A stretch of 64,000 bases of DNA. Source: Muscardinus avellanarius (taxonomy: Eukaryota > Chordata > Mammalia > Rodentia > Gliridae). Shown piece after piece: positions 61,046 through 64,000 of the stretch (position 1 is its first letter; every line of letters starts with the position of its first letter). The translations under genes were made by a program, and so were the position numbers. The stretch spans positions 33,691,592 through 33,755,591 of the forward strand of contig OY726569.1 of NCBI GenBank assembly GCA_963383645.1, given 5' to 3'. The notes beneath the pieces are model-generated. The model did not search any database, was not told the origin of the DNA, and was given only the letters and a program-made list of their open reading frames with translations.

Positions 61046-63304
61046 TACTGTCCCCACTTCACATTCCCAATTTCTTTTCATGTCCTCACATGTAGCAATT
61101 CCAGAATCAGGCAAGACTAGAAATTAGGTGTTAGAGAAAACAGAGTTCTATTCCTCTCCCAAAAAAGAGTATTTCTACTCTCTTTTGCTCTAAATATTTT
61201 ATTCAGCATTGTTGCACAAAAGTCTAGGTATCTGTCATCCATTTATCTATTCAGCTACAAATTTTAAAGACACCTTTGCTAGGAATTTGGCCTTATGAGT
61301 CAATTAACTCTGTTCTGCCTTGTGACATTATATATTTGCATTTTGTATGGTTACTGGAAAAATCTAGAATTTTTTAAAATAGTCCAGAGAGCTTGTCTTT
61401 AGGTAAACTTCCCTCTCTTGTTTTTTTCAAGTAAAACTTTGTATTTTAAAAAATGATATATAGTCGATCATAAGGTTTCTTGTAATAAATATTAAGTCTA
61501 ACACATTATGGGACATACTTTTTTCATATCTAAAAATAATGTTTTATTTCTCATCTTCCTGTGTTCTAGCTTCAATTTCCTCTGTCCTTAATACTGTTCT
61601 CTTTTTGTAGGTTCAGAAAACATTTGCTCTTCTTTAAAGTTTTAAATATTAAGTTACTCAGTAAGGATTTTAATTTCCTTTGAAATTTCTTGTATTTCTT
61701 CTGTCTGTTGCATTTTATATAATATTCAGTATTTCTACTTTCTATTAATTTTCTTATTAAGTATTACTATTAAGTGGGAGGGATTTCATCTCAATTATTT
61801 CTATCTCATACATTAATCCTGGAATATTTCTTGACATAAACTATAGCTAATATTTATTTATAAAATGGATATTACCATAAAGTTTTTAGATGCATAATTT
61901 ATTTAATCACAATTGCATTATTTCAGTAAAAATAAGTTTTAAATAAAAATTCTACACACAAAAAGCTACCTAATCTGTGTACTATGAATTCATACTAAAT
62001 TTGAAGTAATTATATAGTTCTTAAATTATAGTTGTTCTCTTTTATCTTTGTGTCAAAGACACATGGAATTCATAGGTTTTGAAGAAAGTTTCTAATTTCT
62101 AAATAATTGTATTTTTTATCCTGAGGCTAAATAAATTTGATCAAATTTCTTCATTTTTCTTTAGAGGATTTGATCTCCTTATCCGTACAATTATACTGCT
62201 AGTCTTGAGAGAGTAGTCTCTTTACACTATTTTTTAATTTATGGAAAATGAGCCATTAAGTCACAGAGGTGTCTTCTTGTCTCTTGTAGTTGGAGTTAAC
62301 AGTTCTTGAAAAGCTGCCTCATTATCCAGGGCTTCCTCCATGCTCTATTTCTACAATGCATAACCACTCATTATGTTTCACCATGGATCTTAAGCCTCTT
62401 ATATTCTACTCATTTCTAATGTTGGCACTCCTTAAATATCATAATGTGTTTCCTTTTATTGTTTGAGTGTGAATGTTTCAAACCACTTAGTATGCTTTAT
62501 TCAAATATAGCCTGCCATAATTATATAGTGGCATTCTTTGCTAATCGGATGAAAGAAAATACACAACATAGACATCACTAGTTCACATGTTTTCTAGGAC
62601 AACTCTGAGAAATTATTCTGTTGCCTACGTTCCTTGTTTGTCAACACCATGCTTACTGTAGAGGATAATTTTTATGTTTTATATGAATGATATTCAACTA
62701 AGGTGCTTGATGATTGGTTGTACATCCTGTGAGGTTCTCTATGAAGAAACCTAGGGCAGGGGCTGCAACATGTATGTGTATCATTCATCTCTGGCAGGAC
62801 AGACTTGTAAAGTTATTGACTCACCTATGAAAAGTGCAGCTCACAGTAACTTCTGAACTTAATTTATAGAATATCTAAGGGCAACTTAGTAACTGGCTTT
62901 ATTCCAAATAAGATGTTCTGAATTCCTATTGTTTCACTGAACACTGTGGCAGTCCTACTTGGAAATCATTCCATGTTAAAAAGTACTGAGAAAAAGAATT
63001 CTGTTCCATTCTTCCTTTTGTAGAGACATAAAGCTATTATGTATAGTTACAAAGTCAAAATGTCTGAAATATTTCTCTGGGTTATAGAGGTGGAATTTTA
63101 TTTTAAAGTACTCCCACAAGGATACCCTACCATTCAGTAGGTGACAAGTAATAGATTTTCATTTGCCATATACTGAATATATTTGCATACATGTGCCCTT
63201 ATATGAATATGTGTATATATATAAAATACAATTTTAATATGTGAAAAGTTCATAGTGCTATTTCACTAGTGCATACTGGTTATGGATAGCTAATCTCTTA
63301 GCAG
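61046..63304. other. Unassigned AT-rich DNA
   Basis: No gene or clear repeat recognised in 2.2 kb. Parts of 61550-61760 vaguely resemble old L1 on the minus strand but I cannot support it. Confidence 0.4.
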
Positions 63305-63510
63305 ACTCGCTTCATTTTCTTTTCTCCTCTGCTTATTACATTTGTAACCTTGAGCAAATTATTTTATATTCCTTTATCCTATTTTCTTCATTTTTAAAAT
63401 GCACAAAATAATGTACAGAAAATAATAGCATCCTCTTGTTTTTATAACACTGCATGAGGTCATGCAGTTAAAGCAAGTCTTCAAACACTATTAAACATTA
63501 CTATAGATGG
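63305..63510 (-). mobile_element. MIR-type SINE remnant, minus strand
   Basis: Plus strand reads as MIR complement: 'gtaaccttgagcaaatta', 'ttatcctattttcttcatttttaaaatg', 'aataatagcatcctctt', 'acactgcatgaggt'. Confidence 0.65.
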
Positions 63511-64000
63511 AACATAAAGATTAAAGCATACAATTTTTTTGTACTTCATGATTTAAAAATCCAGGTCTTCTTAGAAAACTGAAAGGAAAGAAGTCAAAGG
63601 TTTGTCTCAGAAGAAAATGGGTGCTATATTTGATTCAAAAGGACAATTTTAAGCCCCTTTTATGTGCTAGGTGATTATAGTCTTCCTCTAAAAATAGTTT
63701 TTCTTTAAACCAGACACTTCAACAAACCCATGTAAACTCACCAAGCACTCACAATTCAAAAACTTGAAGGTTAGTTGCATCAGGCTATCAGCACCACAGG
63801 CTTAAGGGTTCACAGGTAAGTTATGCTGCTTACACATGAGGTCTTTTGTCTTTTAATACCTTTTATCACATATCATATGAATAGGTTTCGTAATAAAAAA
63901 TAGCCTTATATCAACATATGAAGAATAAAATTCCTGGGTAACTACCCTATAAGGTAGAACTGGATGAGGAAGGAGAAAGCTATAAGATTATGCATTTTGT
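63511..64000. other. Unassigned AT-rich DNA
   Basis: No gene or repeat recognised up to the window end. Confidence 0.45.

Noticed and set aside
60808..61062. 84-codon minus-strand frame
   Set aside because: It is antisense to a MaLR-type LTR and carries no domain.

Overview
This is AT-rich mammalian nuclear DNA and I find no protein-coding gene in it. I looked for long open frames, plausible spliced exons, CpG islands and structural RNA genes and can support none. All long open frames are chance frames, low-complexity tracts (FLSFFLSF, YIYIYI, SLSLSL) or frames inside transposable elements. The window looks intergenic or deep-intronic.

The organism is most likely a rodent outside the mouse/rat family. 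The commonest repeat is a dimeric SINE that joins a 7SL/B1-like left half to a right half like the tRNA-Ala-derived rodent ID element. There is also one free-standing ID element. B1-dID-type dimers are known from several non-murid rodent lineages. I cannot decide between, for example, squirrel-like, beaver-like and other lineages from memory. Two subfamilies are present. I call them SINE-A (right half ends in a '...CCCCTGGGTTCCATCCCCAGTACC'-like stretch) and SINE-B (right half ends in a 'GGGCTTCCAGGAACCCCAGTACC'-like stretch). These are working names.

Layout. 0-8 kb holds rearranged L1 pieces, a MaLR-type LTR split by a SINE, and old L1 in both orientations. 8.9-13 kb holds a 5'-truncated L1 on the minus strand followed by older L1. 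13-22 kb holds SINE clusters including a nested SINE-B in SINE-A, an old L1 5' region, a TA-rich VNTR between inverted SINEs, a MaLR LTR and an L1 3' end. 22.6-29.6 kb is dominated by a nearly full-length minus-strand L1 (22598-28449, carrying three SINEs) abutting a second partial L1. 30-47 kb is mainly unassigned AT-rich sequence with scattered SINEs, MIRs and a 5'-inverted L1 at 36.3-37.1 kb. 47-52.3 kb is old minus-strand L1. 52-64 kb is mostly unassigned, with two MaLR-type LTRs, SINEs, a large CT microsatellite and MIR fragments.

No new gene system was found. The most informative observations concern retrotransposon history: different Pol III box retention in the two SINE subfamilies, nested insertions that give their order, an L1 5' end with a YY1-type box and a possible repeated 5'UTR unit, and two L1 copies with inverted 5' parts. 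Repeat names come from recognising sequence patterns, not from a database search. Repeat boundaries are good to about 5-20 bases unless flanking direct repeats are given.
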